From Qipengyuania sphaerica (GTDB lineage: Bacteria > Pseudomonadota > Alphaproteobacteria > Sphingomonadales > Sphingomonadaceae), in the NCBI RefSeq assembly GCF_019711595.1, contig NZ_JAIGNR010000001.1, forward strand, positions 930,001 to 994,000: 64,000 nt of DNA, given 5' to 3'. Below the pieces are notes generated by a model that made no database searches, was not told the DNA's origin, and saw only the letters and a program-made list of their open reading frames with translations. Shown here piece by piece: positions 17,987 to 29,300 of this stretch. Position numbers and translations under genes: made by a program. Position 1 is the stretch's first letter. The number at the start of each line of letters is the position of its first letter.

Positions 17987-20900
17987 TGGCGCGCGCTCCG
18001 AAGAAGAAACGCAGTTTCCATCAAGAGCTGGTGCTCAATCGCTGGATGCTTGGCTTCTTCCACGGCGGCAGCCTAGATGCGCTCAAAGAGCGTCTCGGAG
18101 CCGACCGGCACGAAGGCCTGGAGGATGACGGCCAGACGAAATTCTTCCACGAGCTGACGCGCAATCTCTTCAACCTCGACCAAATCGATGAGGCGAAGCT
18201 GCGCCGATACGACCTCAACATCGTCAAGCACTGGCAAGCCATAACCCAACGCCGCAACGCGGTGGACGGCCATGTGCTGACGATGAAGTATTTCCAGTAT
18301 CTCAGCCTGCTGTTCACCGAGATCTATCTCGACTGGTATTTCAACCGGCGGCAGGATCTGCTGGACGGGCTCAACGCCCAGATGGCCGAGTACCGCAAGG
18401 AGGATGGCTCCGAACCTTTTCGGAATTACACTGCTGACGACCTCAACAAGCTGGCCTTCTGGAACGCGACTGGCAGTGGCAAGACGCTGCTGCTGCACGT
18501 CAATATCCATCAGTATCTGCACTATTTCCAGAATGGCAACGGCAAGAGCTATCCTGACAAGATCATCCTGCTGACGCCGAACGAGGGCCTCTCGCGCCAG
18601 CACCTGGAAGAGCTGGCACTGTCCGGCTTCAGCTTCACCCGCCTGTTCGACAAGAACCGCAGTCCAGACTTCCCCGGCACGATCGAAGTGATCGACATCA
18701 ACAAGCTGGGCGACGAAATGGGCGACAAGACCGTCGCCGTCGAAGCTTTCGAGGGCAACAACCTTGTACTGGTCGACGAGGGCCATCGCGGTGCAGGCAG
18801 CGCGGGCGGCGCATGGATGGCCCGTCGCGAGGCCCTTGTAAGTAAGGGCTTCGCCTTCGAATACAGCGCCACCTTCGGCCAGGCGGTGAACAAGGGGCTG
18901 ACGATCGAAAAGGCTGAAGAAGCGATCCTCAAATCCAAGGCCAAGCGATGGTTCGACACCGGCGACCTGCGCAAACTGAGCGAGGATGACCTTGCCAAGT
19001 TAGCCCTGAATTCCGCCGACAAGCGGCAGGCCAAAACAGATGCGGTGAAGGAAGCTTACGCCAAAGCAGTGCTGTTCGATTACAGCTACAAATTCTTCTA
19101 CGCTGACGGCTACGGCAAGGAATCCCTGATCCTCAACTTGGACGAGAAGGATGATGAGGAGCAGCTGGCAAAGTATTTCACCGCGTGCGTGCTCGCCTTC
19201 TACCAGCAGCTCTATCTGTGGGACACGCAGGGCGAGAAGATAGCTGACTTCAACATCGCCAAGCCGCTTTGGGTATTCGTGGGCAATAAGGTGGCGGATG
19301 ACGATAGCGACATCCTCGCCGTGGTGCGCTTCCTGGGCGAATTCCTGAACGAACAGGAGCGCTCCACACGCTGGATCGACGAGCTGGTGAACGACCGGGC
19401 CCAATTGCTCGATCCCAAGGGGAACAATATCTTCGCTCGCCGCTTTGTGGCACTCTCAACGATGGATGCGGACACGATCTTCGCCGATATCTTGCGCCGC
19501 TTGTTCAACGCAGGATCACGCCAACGCCTAAAGCTTGTTAATCTCAAGGGAAGCGACGGCGAACTGGCTTTGCAGGTGGGCACGGAGGAGCCGTTCGGCC
19601 TCATCAACATCGGGGATGACAGTAAGTTTTTCAAAACGGCAGACAATGAAGGCGAGCCTTACGACGCGGTCAGCGATGACTTCGGTTCGGGCTTGTTCGA
19701 AACGCTCAACGACAAGGGCAGCAAGCTCAACATCCTAATCGGATCGCGCAAGTTCACCGAAGGCTGGTCGAGCTGGCGCGTGTCGACCATGGGCTTGCTC
19801 AATATGGGACGCGGTGAGGGCACCCAGATCATCCAGCTGTTCGGGCGCGGGGTTCGCCTCAAAGGTCGGGGCATGTCCCTCAAGCGCTCAACACCTACCG
19901 AGCGCCAGCAGACGGCGAAGGGCTCGCATTTAGATACGCTAGAAACGCTGAACATCTTCGGCGTGCGTGCTAGCTACATGGCAACATTCAAAGATTATCT
20001 GCGCGAAGAAGGGATCACGCCGAGCGACGAAATACTTGAGCTCGACTTCCCTACCAAATCAAACCTCCCAGTGGGCAAACGCCTCAAGACCTTAAAGCTG
20101 AAAGACGGGTACAAGGACAACCAGGCCAAAGGCTTCAAGCGCACCCACTACCCCACGCTCTATGAGCTCGGAGATTTCGAGGGCCGGGTAAAGAAGCCGC
20201 ACATCAAGCTCGATCTGTACCCGCGAGTTGAGGCGCTGACGACCAATGGTGCGGCAGAAGGTTCACAACCGGTTGAGGTGCGCAACGAGGGGAAGATCTC
20301 ACCAACTGCGATGGCAGGTTTCGATTGGGACGCGGTGTTCTTGGCCGTGCAAGAATACAAATTACTGCGCACCTGGAGCAATCTCCGCATCGACCGGGAG
20401 CGGCTACAATCTTTCTGTACTGCAAGGCAGGATTGGTACACCCTCTACGCGCCGGCGAGTGAGCTGGAAGTTCGATCATTCGCCGACATTGAGAAGCAGC
20501 AGGGCATCCTGATCCGCCTTCTGATCGACTACACTGACCGTTTCTATCAGGCTCTGAAAGGCGCGTACGAAGGGCAATTCTTTCAGGTCGATTATGTCGA
20601 TGAAGATCACGGCTCGATGCTCGAGGCTTACCGCTTTGAGATTGATAACACAGACGAAGGCGAAACCTGGCTTTCGCGCTTGAAAGAACTGCAGACGGTT
20701 GTCGCTGGAGGGGACATAGACGCAGCGCGAAAATGGGCCGATGGCCCGTTGATCGCTATCAGCTTCAATGAGCACCTGTATTACCCGCTGATGGCACCTG
20801 CCGATGGGCACGCCCTCCCATTACGGATGCGCCCCATCGCGTTTGATGCGCCCAGCGAAGTCCAGTTTGTAAGGGATATGGAAGCCTTCTGTGGCTCAGA

Positions 20901-21324
20901 TCTGGGCAAGGAGCTGCTGGAAGGCAAGAGCCTTTACCTGCTGCGCAATGCTGACACCAAGAGCAAGGGCTTGGGATTTGCGACCGCAGGTAATTTTTAT
21001 CCAGATTACCTACTGTGGATCGTGGATGAGGCGAGTGGCCAGCAGTGGCTAAGCTTCGTTGATCCCAAAGGTATCAAACTGGTGGACCTTTCCGATCCCA
21101 AACTTCAGCTCTATCGTGAGATCAAGGATGTGGAGGCAGAAGTCGCCGATCCAATGCTAACGCTGAATGCATTCATCCTGTCCAACACAGCCTTTGAAAA
21201 TTTGCTCAACATTGGCGACCGAGAATCCCAGGCGAACCTGGAAGACAGGCACTTGCTGTTTATGAATGGCGGGCGTGATCGATATTTAGGGCAGCTGATT
21301 ACCAAGACGCTGCAGGCCACCTAG
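17986..21324 (+). CDS. Type III-like restriction subunit (Res): helicase-nuclease
   Basis: This 1112-residue protein has an SF2 helicase core: Walker A NATGSGKT (near residue 163), the VDEGHRGAGS box (near 264), and an SF2 C-terminal block including QLFGRGVRLKGRG. Near the C-terminus, YPDYLLWIVD followed by SFVDPKG places a PD-(D/E)xK nuclease signature at about 1006 and 1026-1028. This matches type III Res architecture: ATP-dependent translocation, then cleavage. Its ATG overlaps the Mod stop by one base, so the pair is translationally coupled. The preceding SNF2 gene is not part of classical type III systems. Confidence 0.87.
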   Translation: MARAPKKKRSFHQELVLNRWMLGFFHGGSLDALKERLGADRHEGLEDDGQTKFFHELTRNLFNLDQIDEAKLRRYDLNIVKHWQAITQRRNAVDGHVLTMKYFQYLSLLFTEIYLDWYFNRRQDLLDGLNAQMAEYRKEDGSEPFRNYTADDLNKLAFWNATGSGKTLLLHVNIHQYLHYFQNGNGKSYPDKIILLTPNEGLSRQHLEELALSGFSFTRLFDKNRSPDFPGTIEVIDINKLGDEMGDKTVAVEAFEGNNLVLVDEGHRGAGSAGGAWMARREALVSKGFAFEYSATFGQAVNKGLTIEKAEEAILKSKAKRWFDTGDLRKLSEDDLAKLALNSADKRQAKTDAVKEAYAKAVLFDYSYKFFYADGYGKESLILNLDEKDDEEQLAKYFTACVLAFYQQLYLWDTQGEKIADFNIAKPLWVFVGNKVADDDSDILAVVRFLGEFLNEQERSTRWIDELVNDRAQLLDPKGNNIFARRFVALSTMDADTIFADILRRLFNAGSRQRLKLVNLKGSDGELALQVGTEEPFGLINIGDDSKFFKTADNEGEPYDAVSDDFGSGLFETLNDKGSKLNILIGSRKFTEGWSSWRVSTMGLLNMGRGEGTQIIQLFGRGVRLKGRGMSLKRSTPTERQQTAKGSHLDTLETLNIFGVRASYMATFKDYLREEGITPSDEILELDFPTKSNLPVGKRLKTLKLKDGYKDNQAKGFKRTHYPTLYELGDFEGRVKKPHIKLDLYPRVEALTTNGAAEGSQPVEVRNEGKISPTAMAGFDWDAVFLAVQEYKLLRTWSNLRIDRERLQSFCTARQDWYTLYAPASELEVRSFADIEKQQGILIRLLIDYTDRFYQALKGAYEGQFFQVDYVDEDHGSMLEAYRFEIDNTDEGETWLSRLKELQTVVAGGDIDAARKWADGPLIAISFNEHLYYPLMAPADGHALPLRMRPIAFDAPSEVQFVRDMEAFCGSDLGKELLEGKSLYLLRNADTKSKGLGFATAGNFYPDYLLWIVDEASGQQWLSFVDPKGIKLVDLSDPKLQLYREIKDVEAEVADPMLTLNAFILSNTAFENLLNIGDRESQANLEDRHLLFMNGGRDRYLGQLITKTLQAT

Positions 21325-21505
21325 AGACGGCCGCAACGCTTGCTAGGCGCTACTTGGCAGTTAGGGGGCAAAAATTTGCAGAGGCCACATTTGTGGCTGT
21401 GGAGGGTAGGGCATCCTAACCCCGGGAATCCTTACCCCTGCGAGGGTCAGCGCACTTGACCGGTTCTATCAGGGTGGTCCGCCGCCTAAATGGAAGTGCC
21501 GACCG

Positions 21506-22849
21506 TTACGATAGCTCTGCAGTGGCTGCTTGGACATTATTGTCGGCCGCCTCGCCAATCAACAAGCGCAGCGCCGGCGCACAAGCCGCAAGCTGGGACA
21601 GATCAAGGGTGGTGGTCGCCAGTCGGTCGTCGCATCCCACAACTTCATGTCTGCTGGTAATGCCAGCTTCAACCCCCATCCCATCGTGATGAGGATAAAG
21701 CAGCATGAGGTTAGGGCATTGGTAGATCCTGCCGTAGGCCATCATCTGGTAGACGTCCGATTGGCTCACGCCCTGCTTCGGATCGTCGATCGATGGCGCG
21801 AGCCGCTTCCATTTGGTGTCGATGATCATCACCCGCTCGGAGCCTCGGCGGATCATGATGTCCGGCTTGGTCATGAAGCGCCGGCGACCGGTCGCAGCGT
21901 AGTCCTCGTCTAACTCCGCAAGACAGTGCAGCCTTCCGCCCTGAAGATCGACCTGGAGGCCTGTGCCAATAAGGGCGCGCCTTAGGGTGCGGCCCACGAA
22001 CTCCTCGAACAGGGTGTTCATTTCGAACAGCAGGGAGAAGCCTCGGCCGCGCCCGCTGGTCGTCGTCTGGAATCGCTCGCCGAGGAGAAGTCGGGCGAGC
22101 TCGAGAAGATCCTTCCAGCGGGCATTAGTGCGGTCGAGGATCACGCTATTCCAGCGCAGTGACTGGACCGGAACGTCGCTCACTTCGGCAAAGGCGAACG
22201 ACAGCTCGCGCAGCTTGCGCTGATTGTGTGTGGACCGCGACAGTTGCAGCAGGCGGGCAACGGCGGCCTTCATGATCTGGTTGAGCGGAATGTCGCTCGA
22301 CAATTCATCGAAGCGGCACGCCAGCCGATCGGGGCTTGCAGCCAGCGTCGAGAACTGCCAAATGACGTCGAGCCGTCCGCGCAGCGTCGGAATGTCTTCT
22401 TCCATGGCGACGTAGCGCCGAGGCAGACCGAGATGCACGGCTTCGAAGAGCCTGTCGCAGAACAGGCGGATCAGGACCTCGAGCAGGTTTTCATCCTGCC
22501 AGCCGAGCCGCGCCATCTGCCCTGCGGCAATGTCGAGATCGAGCGCAACGGCGAGCATGTGCACGAGATTGCGCCGGATCTGTGCCTGGCTAGCCGCGCT
22601 GTCGCCATCGCCAAGCCCGTCGATCTTGGGAAGGATTTCGAGGGTGCAATCCTGGGCTGCGATGACGCCGACAACCTGCTGCGCGCGTAGCGAGCTCCTG
22701 CCATGCTGCAAGATGCGGGCGCCTTCCTCGCCGCCAAGGGGGTTGGCGCGCGCGACTGCGGCGATTCGGTCAGCGGCCCATTCAGGTATTTCCTCGGGCC
22801 CATCGCCATAGCGGATCTTGCGCCACTCAAGGACTGTCCGGCTGATCAT
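21506..22849 (-). CDS. mcrC: McrC-type restriction endonuclease subunit
   Basis: A 447-residue protein of the McrC family, the nuclease partner of McrB in modification-dependent restriction. The N-terminal region contains ILQHGRSSLRAQQVVGVI and a LEILPKI strand typical of McrC. The C-terminal PD-(D/E)xK core is visible as TKPDIMIRRG followed by VMIIDTKWKR. The ATG at 22849 overlaps the stop of the McrB gene in an ATGA, so it is translated after McrB. It ends convergently 181 bases from the Res gene; that gap shows nothing recognisable. By family it cuts DNA when activated by the McrB ring. Confidence 0.88.
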   Translation of the reverse strand: MISRTVLEWRKIRYGDGPEEIPEWAADRIAAVARANPLGGEEGARILQHGRSSLRAQQVVGVIAAQDCTLEILPKIDGLGDGDSAASQAQIRRNLVHMLAVALDLDIAAGQMARLGWQDENLLEVLIRLFCDRLFEAVHLGLPRRYVAMEEDIPTLRGRLDVIWQFSTLAASPDRLACRFDELSSDIPLNQIMKAAVARLLQLSRSTHNQRKLRELSFAFAEVSDVPVQSLRWNSVILDRTNARWKDLLELARLLLGERFQTTTSGRGRGFSLLFEMNTLFEEFVGRTLRRALIGTGLQVDLQGGRLHCLAELDEDYAATGRRRFMTKPDIMIRRGSERVMIIDTKWKRLAPSIDDPKQGVSQSDVYQMMAYGRIYQCPNLMLLYPHHDGMGVEAGITSRHEVVGCDDRLATTTLDLSQLAACAPALRLLIGEAADNNVQAATAELS

Positions 22850-25800
22850 GCAAAGGCGTCGTAGGCACTGTCGTCGAAGTGATCGCGAACCTGCCAGCGC
22901 CAGCGTTCCTCGCTGTAACCGTCGGACTGGATGCCAGCCGGCGGAGCGAGCTGAGTACGCGTCAGAAAACGTCCTGCTCCTTCGGCATCGCCGAGAACGA
23001 GTGCGACCTTGTTCCAGTCCTCGTAGAAATATTCGGCGAGGAGCGGGATGACGCGGTGTCGCATCGTTTCGTGGACGTCTTCGACAGTCCGGCAATTCAT
23101 GAAATAGGCGTGGCCGATCTGATGTTCGCGGTCGAAGAGATATTCGATCCGCTCATTGAAACGGCGCAGCAGTCCAACCAGGGGCACGCCCGTCCGTTCG
23201 GCGGCTTCCTTGAGCAAGCCAGGCTCGGGCATGAGCTCGCGAAAGGTGAACCGGCGGCGAAGCGCGGTATCGAGGAGCGCGATCGAGCGGTCGGCGGTGT
23301 TCATGGTGCCGATGATGTGGAGGTTGTCGGGCACCCCAAAGACATCGCCAGAATAGGGAAGCTTGACGGTCGTCTGGTTGGTCCCGCCGATCCTCTTGTC
23401 TTCCTCGATGAGCGTGATCAGCTCGCCGAAGACCTTGGAGATATTGGCGCGGTTGATCTCGTCGATGATGAGAACGAACTGGTCAGGAGAGGCGTTGGAA
23501 GCCGGAGCATTGCCAGGCAGCAGACGCGATAGCGCCTCGAGCTTCATCCGGTTGCGCTTCAGCAGATAACATGTGCGCATGGTGAACTTGCCATCATGGA
23601 TGGTCTCAACGGGCAAGGATTCGTCGAGGACAAGAAGCCAGCGAACGGCGCGGCGATGGTTATACTCGCGGACGTCGGTCGGGGCATATTCGTATGGGCC
23701 GACAATCTCGCCAATGGCGCGGAAACTTGAATTTCCGTCCGGAACAATGACGATGTCGCCCTCCTTCATGGAGCTGCGGAACCGCCAAAGCTGCGAGATG
23801 TTGCCATCCGAGCCATGGGTGCCTGGATGAAGCTCGTTCCACTTGTCGAAGATGGCCTGGTAACCATCGTACTGGGGGTCGGACCAGTCCACATCGCCGC
23901 CCCAGCCAAGGACTATGTAATTCCCTTCGATGGCAGCATCATAGATATGATCTTCGCTGCCCGCTCGGCCAAGAGACATCTTGAAGAACTCGCGACCGCT
24001 TAGGTCGAGCCCGGTTGGCCTGCCGGCATTGCGCCGGGATTGCTGGGCAAGCGCGGATATTTCCCGAAATGTCCCTCGCTTGGGTTCCAGACGGAAACCA
24101 GCCGCTGCGCCTTCATCTTCTCTTTCACCGCTTCCTGTCTCTGGCCGCAGGCCTTCGACGAAGTCTTCATAGGCATATGACTGGTGGAAGGTGACGAAAC
24201 CGATCTGCCCGGCCTCGACGAGCGTATCGTAGCGCGCCTTCAGTTCGGATCGGTCATCGGGAGCCGAACCATCGCAGAGTTCTACGGCTTCCTTTGCGGT
24301 CCGGTAGGTCTTTCCGGTCCCGGGAGGGCCGTAGAGAATGAGATTGGTGGGTCTGGGCATGGGCTTGGTCTCATCGTGATCTGAATCATTGTCGGGCTGG
24401 GCTGCGTCCTGGGTTTCCCTGACGACCCAGATGAATCCCTGGACATCCCAGAGATCGCGCGGCTGCCAGCCCCATTCCTCGAATTTCTCGAAGAGGGCTT
24501 CAGCAAGGTCGAGGATCTCTGCATACTCGTTCTCGTTAAGGGCATTGTTCCCAAAAGGAGGTTTGCCTGTCAGCGCCTTGCTTGCGCGCCAGAGGGGGTC
24601 CGTGTTGATCCCCATCGCTTCTGTCGGATGTGCAAGGGCCAGCAGCATCGAGGGGATATTCCGGCTCTCGCTGTATGGCTGGCTTTTGTCCTGTCCCTCG
24701 CTGAGGATAGGCCAAGTGGCCTTGACGAAGCGATCGAGGGCTACGGCTGGATCGTCATCGGAAAGGATCAGGCTTCCCGCTTCGGTTTCGAGGATCCCAG
24801 GATGAGCCTCGCGCAGAGCCTTGATCCGGGCATCGGTGCGCCAGCCGAGGAGGCCTGATTGCGGACCGGTCAGAATATCAAGGAAGCGCCCGCCCACTTC
24901 TTCTTCAGACAAGGAACTGTCGTCGAGCGCTGCCTGTGCCTTTTCGAGCAAGGCTTCCTTGTATCCTCGCTCTTCATCGTAATATCCGCCTTCGCTTGGG
25001 GCGAATCCTGCTGGCTCGAAATCAGGGAAAAAGCTCAGAAAGCGCTGCTTGAGCCGTTCGAGCTCGGCTGCATCGAGCTTTTCATCGAGACTGTCGACCA
25101 CCCTGAATCCCAAGCGCGATATGAGCTCACGGGAACGGGTTGCATCACGGATCTGGGTGTCGGCTCCTTCGACCGAGCGCAGCGCGACATTGGCAATCGC
25201 CTTGCAGGGGTAGAACTTGCCGTTCTCGGCAATCCAGTAGGTTCTGGGCCGCCTGAAGCCATGCTTGTCGAGGAACGGGTCGGTCCCGACCTCTTCACAT
25301 TCGCGGATTGCGTCAAGGACCGCCGCGCGGGTCAGTGTGCCTGGGCTTGACCCTTGCGCCTCGTACCAGTCGAGCACGTCGGTGAAGCTTGCCCGATCAG
25401 CAAAGGTGATCTTGATCACCTTGCGTGGCTGCGCGCCGCCGGGCGGCAGGTGCTTGAGGCGGCGGGGGAGATTGGCCTGGCGTCCCTGGTCTGGGGCATA
25501 ATATGTCGGCGAGCCAGCGGGCGGAGGATTGTCCCTGCTGCCTTCAATCCAGATCCGGACCGACTGACCTTCCTTTTCCAGCGCTACCTGCCGCTCATCG
25601 GGCAGAGCAAAGCTCGTGATATACTGGTTGCCTGTATTTTTGATGGTCGGGATCTCTTCACCGTAGCGTCGCTTCAATTCGCGCTCGGCGGCCGCGATAT
25701 CGAAAGCCTCTTCGGCATTGAGACTAAAGGTAAAGCGGACGGTCGAGGAGTTGGCAGGTCCGACCCTGTCTACCAGCTCTCCATCGATCACCTCGGCAAA

Positions 25801-26301
25801 CTTGCGGCTGTCGAGGGCGCTGCAAACGGCTGGCATGGCATTCGCGAGCCCAAGGTCGCGGTGAATATCTCCCGAAACCACCGAGAACTGGCTTTCGCCT
25901 CTCCGGCGAGCAGGGTTCGCGTGATTGTCGGCCACATGCTGACGGATCCGATCCGCCTGGCTCATGGCTCCCGTGTTTGTCTCGCTATTCCTGAAGCGGA
26001 CATAAGCGGTCAGCGAAGACTTGTAGCCTGACAGGCCGTCGTAGAGATTGCCTTCGATCTCGATCCCGGAAGGGTTGGGCTTACCCGCCGCCTGATCGGC
26101 TGCGGTGTAGGTGAGTTTCTGAAAGATGCTGGCGCAGCCATCCTGGTCGTATGCCGCGTCGAGATCGCCGAAGTGCTTCTCGACCCGCCGCAGATCCGAG
26201 ATCCGCGTCGAGATCGAGCTGGCTACCAGCCCTTCGCTCGCCAACCATTCCTTGAACTTGTCTTCAGTCACCAGCGAAATACCCCCACGTGCATCTTCCA
26301 A
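22846..26301 (-). CDS. mcrB: McrB-like AAA+ NTPase with inserted base-reader-like domain
   Basis: This large (up to 1151 residues) McrB-family motor has GPPGTGKT near residue 660, FVLIIDEINRANIS near 940, and the McrB signature MNTADRS near 998. Between the Walker motifs, about 745-905, is an extra domain (FFKMSLGRAGSEDHIYDAA, IVLGWGGDVDW, GDIVIVPDGNSSFRAIGEI) resembling EVE/PUA-type domains that read modified bases. The N-terminus (FKEWLASEGLVASSISTRIS) resembles an integrase core-binding helical domain. The start is uncertain: TTG 26301 or GTG 26271 behind GGGGG. It is probably the DNA-recognition and translocation subunit, coupled to McrC. Confidence 0.87.
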   Translation of the reverse strand: MEDARGGISLVTEDKFKEWLASEGLVASSISTRISDLRRVEKHFGDLDAAYDQDGCASIFQKLTYTAADQAAGKPNPSGIEIEGNLYDGLSGYKSSLTAYVRFRNSETNTGAMSQADRIRQHVADNHANPARRRGESQFSVVSGDIHRDLGLANAMPAVCSALDSRKFAEVIDGELVDRVGPANSSTVRFTFSLNAEEAFDIAAAERELKRRYGEEIPTIKNTGNQYITSFALPDERQVALEKEGQSVRIWIEGSRDNPPPAGSPTYYAPDQGRQANLPRRLKHLPPGGAQPRKVIKITFADRASFTDVLDWYEAQGSSPGTLTRAAVLDAIRECEEVGTDPFLDKHGFRRPRTYWIAENGKFYPCKAIANVALRSVEGADTQIRDATRSRELISRLGFRVVDSLDEKLDAAELERLKQRFLSFFPDFEPAGFAPSEGGYYDEERGYKEALLEKAQAALDDSSLSEEEVGGRFLDILTGPQSGLLGWRTDARIKALREAHPGILETEAGSLILSDDDPAVALDRFVKATWPILSEGQDKSQPYSESRNIPSMLLALAHPTEAMGINTDPLWRASKALTGKPPFGNNALNENEYAEILDLAEALFEKFEEWGWQPRDLWDVQGFIWVVRETQDAAQPDNDSDHDETKPMPRPTNLILYGPPGTGKTYRTAKEAVELCDGSAPDDRSELKARYDTLVEAGQIGFVTFHQSYAYEDFVEGLRPETGSGEREDEGAAAGFRLEPKRGTFREISALAQQSRRNAGRPTGLDLSGREFFKMSLGRAGSEDHIYDAAIEGNYIVLGWGGDVDWSDPQYDGYQAIFDKWNELHPGTHGSDGNISQLWRFRSSMKEGDIVIVPDGNSSFRAIGEIVGPYEYAPTDVREYNHRRAVRWLLVLDESLPVETIHDGKFTMRTCYLLKRNRMKLEALSRLLPGNAPASNASPDQFVLIIDEINRANISKVFGELITLIEEDKRIGGTNQTTVKLPYSGDVFGVPDNLHIIGTMNTADRSIALLDTALRRRFTFRELMPEPGLLKEAAERTGVPLVGLLRRFNERIEYLFDREHQIGHAYFMNCRTVEDVHETMRHRVIPLLAEYFYEDWNKVALVLGDAEGAGRFLTRTQLAPPAGIQSDGYSEERWRWQVRDHFDDSAYDAFA

Positions 26302-26329
26302 ATTTCTCCGTTTCGATCCAGTCGCTTCT

Positions 26330-29300
26330 TCAATTACTTGCCTCGTTATTGAGCCAGGCGAGCGTATTGACCAGCTTCAGGTGTTCGACCGTGGTCGCCT
26401 CGAGCTCGAGCAATTTCGGATTGGCAAGGACGATGGCGAGCGCCCGTGCGCGGCTGACTGCCACATTGAGCCTGTTCTTCGAATAGAAGAAGTCAACGTG
26501 ACGCGGCAGGTCATCGGGCGATGAGGTTGTCATGCTGACGATGACAATCTCGGCCTCCTGTCCCTGGAACTTGTCGACCGTACCGACCCTGGCTCCTTCA
26601 GGAAGCGCATCCTTGAGCGCATTCACCTGCATGTTGAAGGGAGCGACCACGAGGATGTTGTCGAGAGTGACCGTTCCTTCATTGCCGTTGAAGTCGATGA
26701 AACGGGTGCCGAGCAGCGCCTCGACCAGCTCGACTGTCTTGGTGACTTCCGCTTCACTAGCCTGCCTGCAGCCGGTGTGGTCCATCGGGATCATCCGGAT
26801 CCCGTGCGGAGGCAGGTTGGGGTCCGCTGCATCACCGAGGAGCAGAGTCTGTTTTTCGCAGGCGGGATGGGACTTGAGGCGGCCATCATAAACGGCGCGC
26901 GAGATGAAGCTCCCGATCGAGGGGTTCATGCGCCAGCTTGTGTCTAGGAGGATGCCTCGGTCCGGCGCAATGGTTGCCGCGCCCTCGAGCAGGTAGTCGA
27001 GCGCGGAGAGCCCGCTTTCGCCGGGGTGTGCGCCCTGGATCGGCTGGCCAAGCTGCATCTGGTCACCGACGAGAATGATGTTCTTTGCTGCCGAACCCAT
27101 CGCGAGCAGGTGGCCGAGTGAGACCTGCCCGGCCTCGTCGACGACGAGATAGTCGAAATGCTGATCAAAGGCTGGGCGGGCAAAGAGCCAGGCAGTCCCG
27201 CCTACGAGATCATAGCCGCCCTCTTCGACATCGCCATTGTCGGCAAGGTCATAGATCATCTTGCCGTTGAGGTAGCTGTCCGGATCGCCAGGCGAGACCT
27301 TCTTGGCGCCGAACACATGGACGCCTTCCTTCTCGGCAACCTCCTCGACCTTCCCGAGGAGATTGTTGATCGCCTTGTGGCTGTTCGAGGAAACCCCGAC
27401 ATTCTTGCCTGCTGCGATCAGCGAGAGGATCATGTGGGCACTGGTATAGGTCTTGCCGGTCCCCGGAGGGCCCTGGATGAAGAGCGCAGAATGATCGAGC
27501 GCCAGGGCTCGTCCGATCGCAGCCTCGACCAGTGTCTCATCGTCCCTGACAAGCGTCCCGCCCTGCCAGTCGAGGAGGCGAGGACCGGTTCGCTCGACAA
27601 TGTCGGAAAGCGCTCGGTAGCGCGCCTCGCCCGGACCAGCCGGGTCGTGCGAGGCCCAAGCATTGGCGACGCGCTCGACAGCGAGCTCGAGCTGCGTTGT
27701 GTCGAGAGGCCAACCGGGAATCAGAGATCCTGCCGTCGGGAAGTCGCTCCCTGCCTTCTTGCCGCGCTTGACTTCGACAATGCCTTGTTCGCGGTCGATG
27801 GCAAAGATGGTGCCGAGCCGCTCGCGGGTCGGTGCGTGGAGCGTTTCCTTGCCTTCGCGGAGCTTGGTATCCTGCGCCGGGAACCGGTAGGTTGCGACTA
27901 TCGACTGCTTTTCGGGTCGCAGCCACTCATCGCCTGCGGGGGATATCGATCCGATGCACTCGCCGTCGTCGACTAGTTCGTCCTCTTCTCGCTCACAGCG
28001 GTCGAAGATGGCCCATTGTTCGGGCTTTTTTGCGCGCGTGTGAAAGTCGATGAGGTGCGAGGTGAGCTCGCGGCCACGATCGGATGACGGAACAGAGCCA
28101 GCCGTGATTGCCCGGCGCAGGGCATCGAGCCTTTCCTCGCGCCGTAGAGATTCCTCACTTTTCTCAGAGGATGGCTCGGGACCTGTCTTGGTCCACCAGG
28201 GAAGGTCGGGCCGGAGCGTCAGCAGCCAGTCGCGCAGGCCTTCCGTGTTCTCGCAGTCAACTTTGTTGTAGGCGAGAATGCCGTCGAGCAGTGCCTGATC
28301 GCCGGTCTCGCGCCAGCGGTGATAGTGGACGATCGACTGATCGGCCTTCTGCACATCCTCGCCACGCTTTTCGGCAAAGAAGATCTCGAGCGTCTTGAGG
28401 CTGAGATCTGGCTCGGATGTCCGGATGGCGCCGCGAACGATCGAATAGAGATCGACCAGTTTCTCGCCTCGAAGAAGGTTGTCGACGGCAGCCTCGCGGC
28501 TGGCAAAGGCGGTTGAAAGGCGGCGCAGCACCGTCACCTCGTAAGGCGCATAGTGGTAGATGTGCGCGTTGGGGTGCCGCGCACAGTGCTCGGTGAAGAA
28601 ATCAACCATGCTCTCGAAGGCGGCCCGCTCGGCTGCACGGTCATGCCCCCAGGCATGGCGGAAGAGGGGATCGCCCGCAGGCCCACGGTAATGAACGCCC
28701 CAGAGATATTCGAGGCCATCGGGATGGAGCGGATCACCCTCGAGGTCGAAGAAGAGGTCGTGTGGGCTCGGCGCGGGCATCCGGGCAAACCCTCGTCCCG
28801 GTTCGATCGGCAGAGGCTCTGTCGTCAGCTCACCCGTTCGCCGTGCAACCTGCAAGGCTGCCTGCGCCCTCAGACGCTCGAAGGTGCGCGGGGCCAGACG
28901 GGGAATCTGCGTGCCTGCCGGGAGTGCGCCAAGGTCTCCAACGGTGTTGACACCAGCCTCGCGCAGTTTGTCGATCTGCGTGCTCTGGATGCCGGCCACC
29001 TGGAAGAGGTGATCCTCCTCCTCCCATTGGGCGGCACAGACTTCGCGCCAGCCGCATAGCGAACAGGCCTTGCACGGTTCGGGACGCGACCCTTCTGCAC
29101 CTTCACCAATGAAGGCGAGATAGCGCTCGCTCGCCGCGCGGACGAAGTGCTCGAACTCGACGCGGCGGAAGCTCGCTTCCGCGCCGTCGCCGAGGACCAG
29201 ATGCATCGTGTGCGGCGGCTTTCCCTGCACATTTTCGATCATCTTCGAATAGAGCGCCAGCTGGATGACATGCTTGGGGTTAGGGGAGCGGGCCAGCTTG

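Noticed and set aside
11310-21324. DISARM or BREX
   Set aside because: No DUF1998 (DrmB) or PLD partner for DISARM, and no PglZ, BrxC or Lon-like gene for BREX.
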